Shown piece by piece: positions 18,257-18,410 of a stretch of 18,410 nucleotides of DNA (within the stretch, counting starts at the first letter, position 1; every line of letters starts with the position of its first letter). Position numbers and translations under genes: made by a program. This stretch comes from CAYUNT01 sp964446285. Lineage in GTDB: Bacteria > Sumerlaeota > Sumerlaeia > SLMS01 > CAYUNT01. Under the pieces are notes generated by a model. The model ran no database searches. It was given only the letters and a program-made list of their open reading frames with translations, and was not told the DNA's origin. The stretch is taken from contig CAYUNT010000081.1 of NCBI GenBank assembly GCA_964446285.1, forward strand, positions 1 through 18,410. The letters are read 5' to 3'.

Positions 18257-18409
18257 TTATCCGTGCCTTGGCAAGAGATTTTTTCCAGATGACTTTTCTG
18301 GGGAGATGCTTGACCCTGATCCGTCAGCCCTTTGATATTCTGAAAATTGCATAAAAAACAATCCCTTGTCTGGCATGGATTTTGTTAATCCGAGTTTGGG
18401 CCGAAACTT
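18257..18409 (-). CDS. Possible 3' end of a gene entering from the right edge
   Basis: A minus-strand frame is open from the window edge for 50 codons to a TAA at 18257-18259, ending ...SGKNLLPRHG. Composition is Ser/Lys-rich and unremarkable. A 50-codon run without a stop is not rare by chance. If real, it lies 116 bp before the 1176-aa gene in the same direction and could share its transcript. Confidence 0.22.
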   Translation of the reverse strand, partial: KFRPKLGLTKSMPDKGLFFMQFSEYQRADGSGSSISPEKSSGKNLLPRHG

Positions 18410-18410
18410 G

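Overview
The window reads as a GC-rich bacterial chromosome segment, probably from an anaerobic diderm of a poorly cultivated lineage. Evidence for this is a hydrogenase-maturation locus (hypF, hypC), an oxygen-sensitive pyruvate:ferredoxin oxidoreductase, a small lipoprotein with a lipobox, and a large exported protein with Pro/Thr/Trp-rich linkers. The phylum cannot be fixed from the sequence alone. Genes are assigned by motifs read by eye, without any database search.

Layout. Positions 1-5756 (+) carry the 3' end of hypF, then hypC, nifJ and a dihydroorotate-dehydrogenase-like gene. They run in one direction and end at a strong, apparently bidirectional terminator (5781-5817). hypF/hypC/nifJ are packed so tightly (1-nt gap, then a 29-bp overlap) that they look translationally coupled. 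This ties NiFe-hydrogenase maturation to pyruvate oxidation and reduced ferredoxin, as expected in H2-evolving fermentative metabolism. Positions 5840-8581 (-) encode a 913-aa exported multidomain protein with three B-repeat-like modules, an exact six-copy Trp-Pro hexapeptide linker and a jelly-roll-like module. Its upstream leader holds three hairpins. Positions 8582-9314 hold no convincing gene but many small inverted repeats and a terminator for the next minus-strand gene. Positions 9315-13989 (-) carry an NAD(P)-dependent aldehyde dehydrogenase, an MrfA/YprA-type DEAD-box helicase with a C-terminal Cys cluster, and a TRL-like lipoprotein.

From about 14.1 kb the base composition drops. The rest of the window is dominated by one 1176-aa minus-strand protein that I cannot place in a named family. 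It has an HEIGH zinc-protease signature, a duplicated N-terminal segment and a Cys/His-rich middle. It is followed by a possible 60-aa gene and bracketed by hairpins. A possible further gene enters from the right edge. This low-GC block is the best candidate for something undescribed. The surface protein's repeat linker and structured leader, and the hairpin-rich gap at 9.1-9.3 kb, are secondary points of interest.
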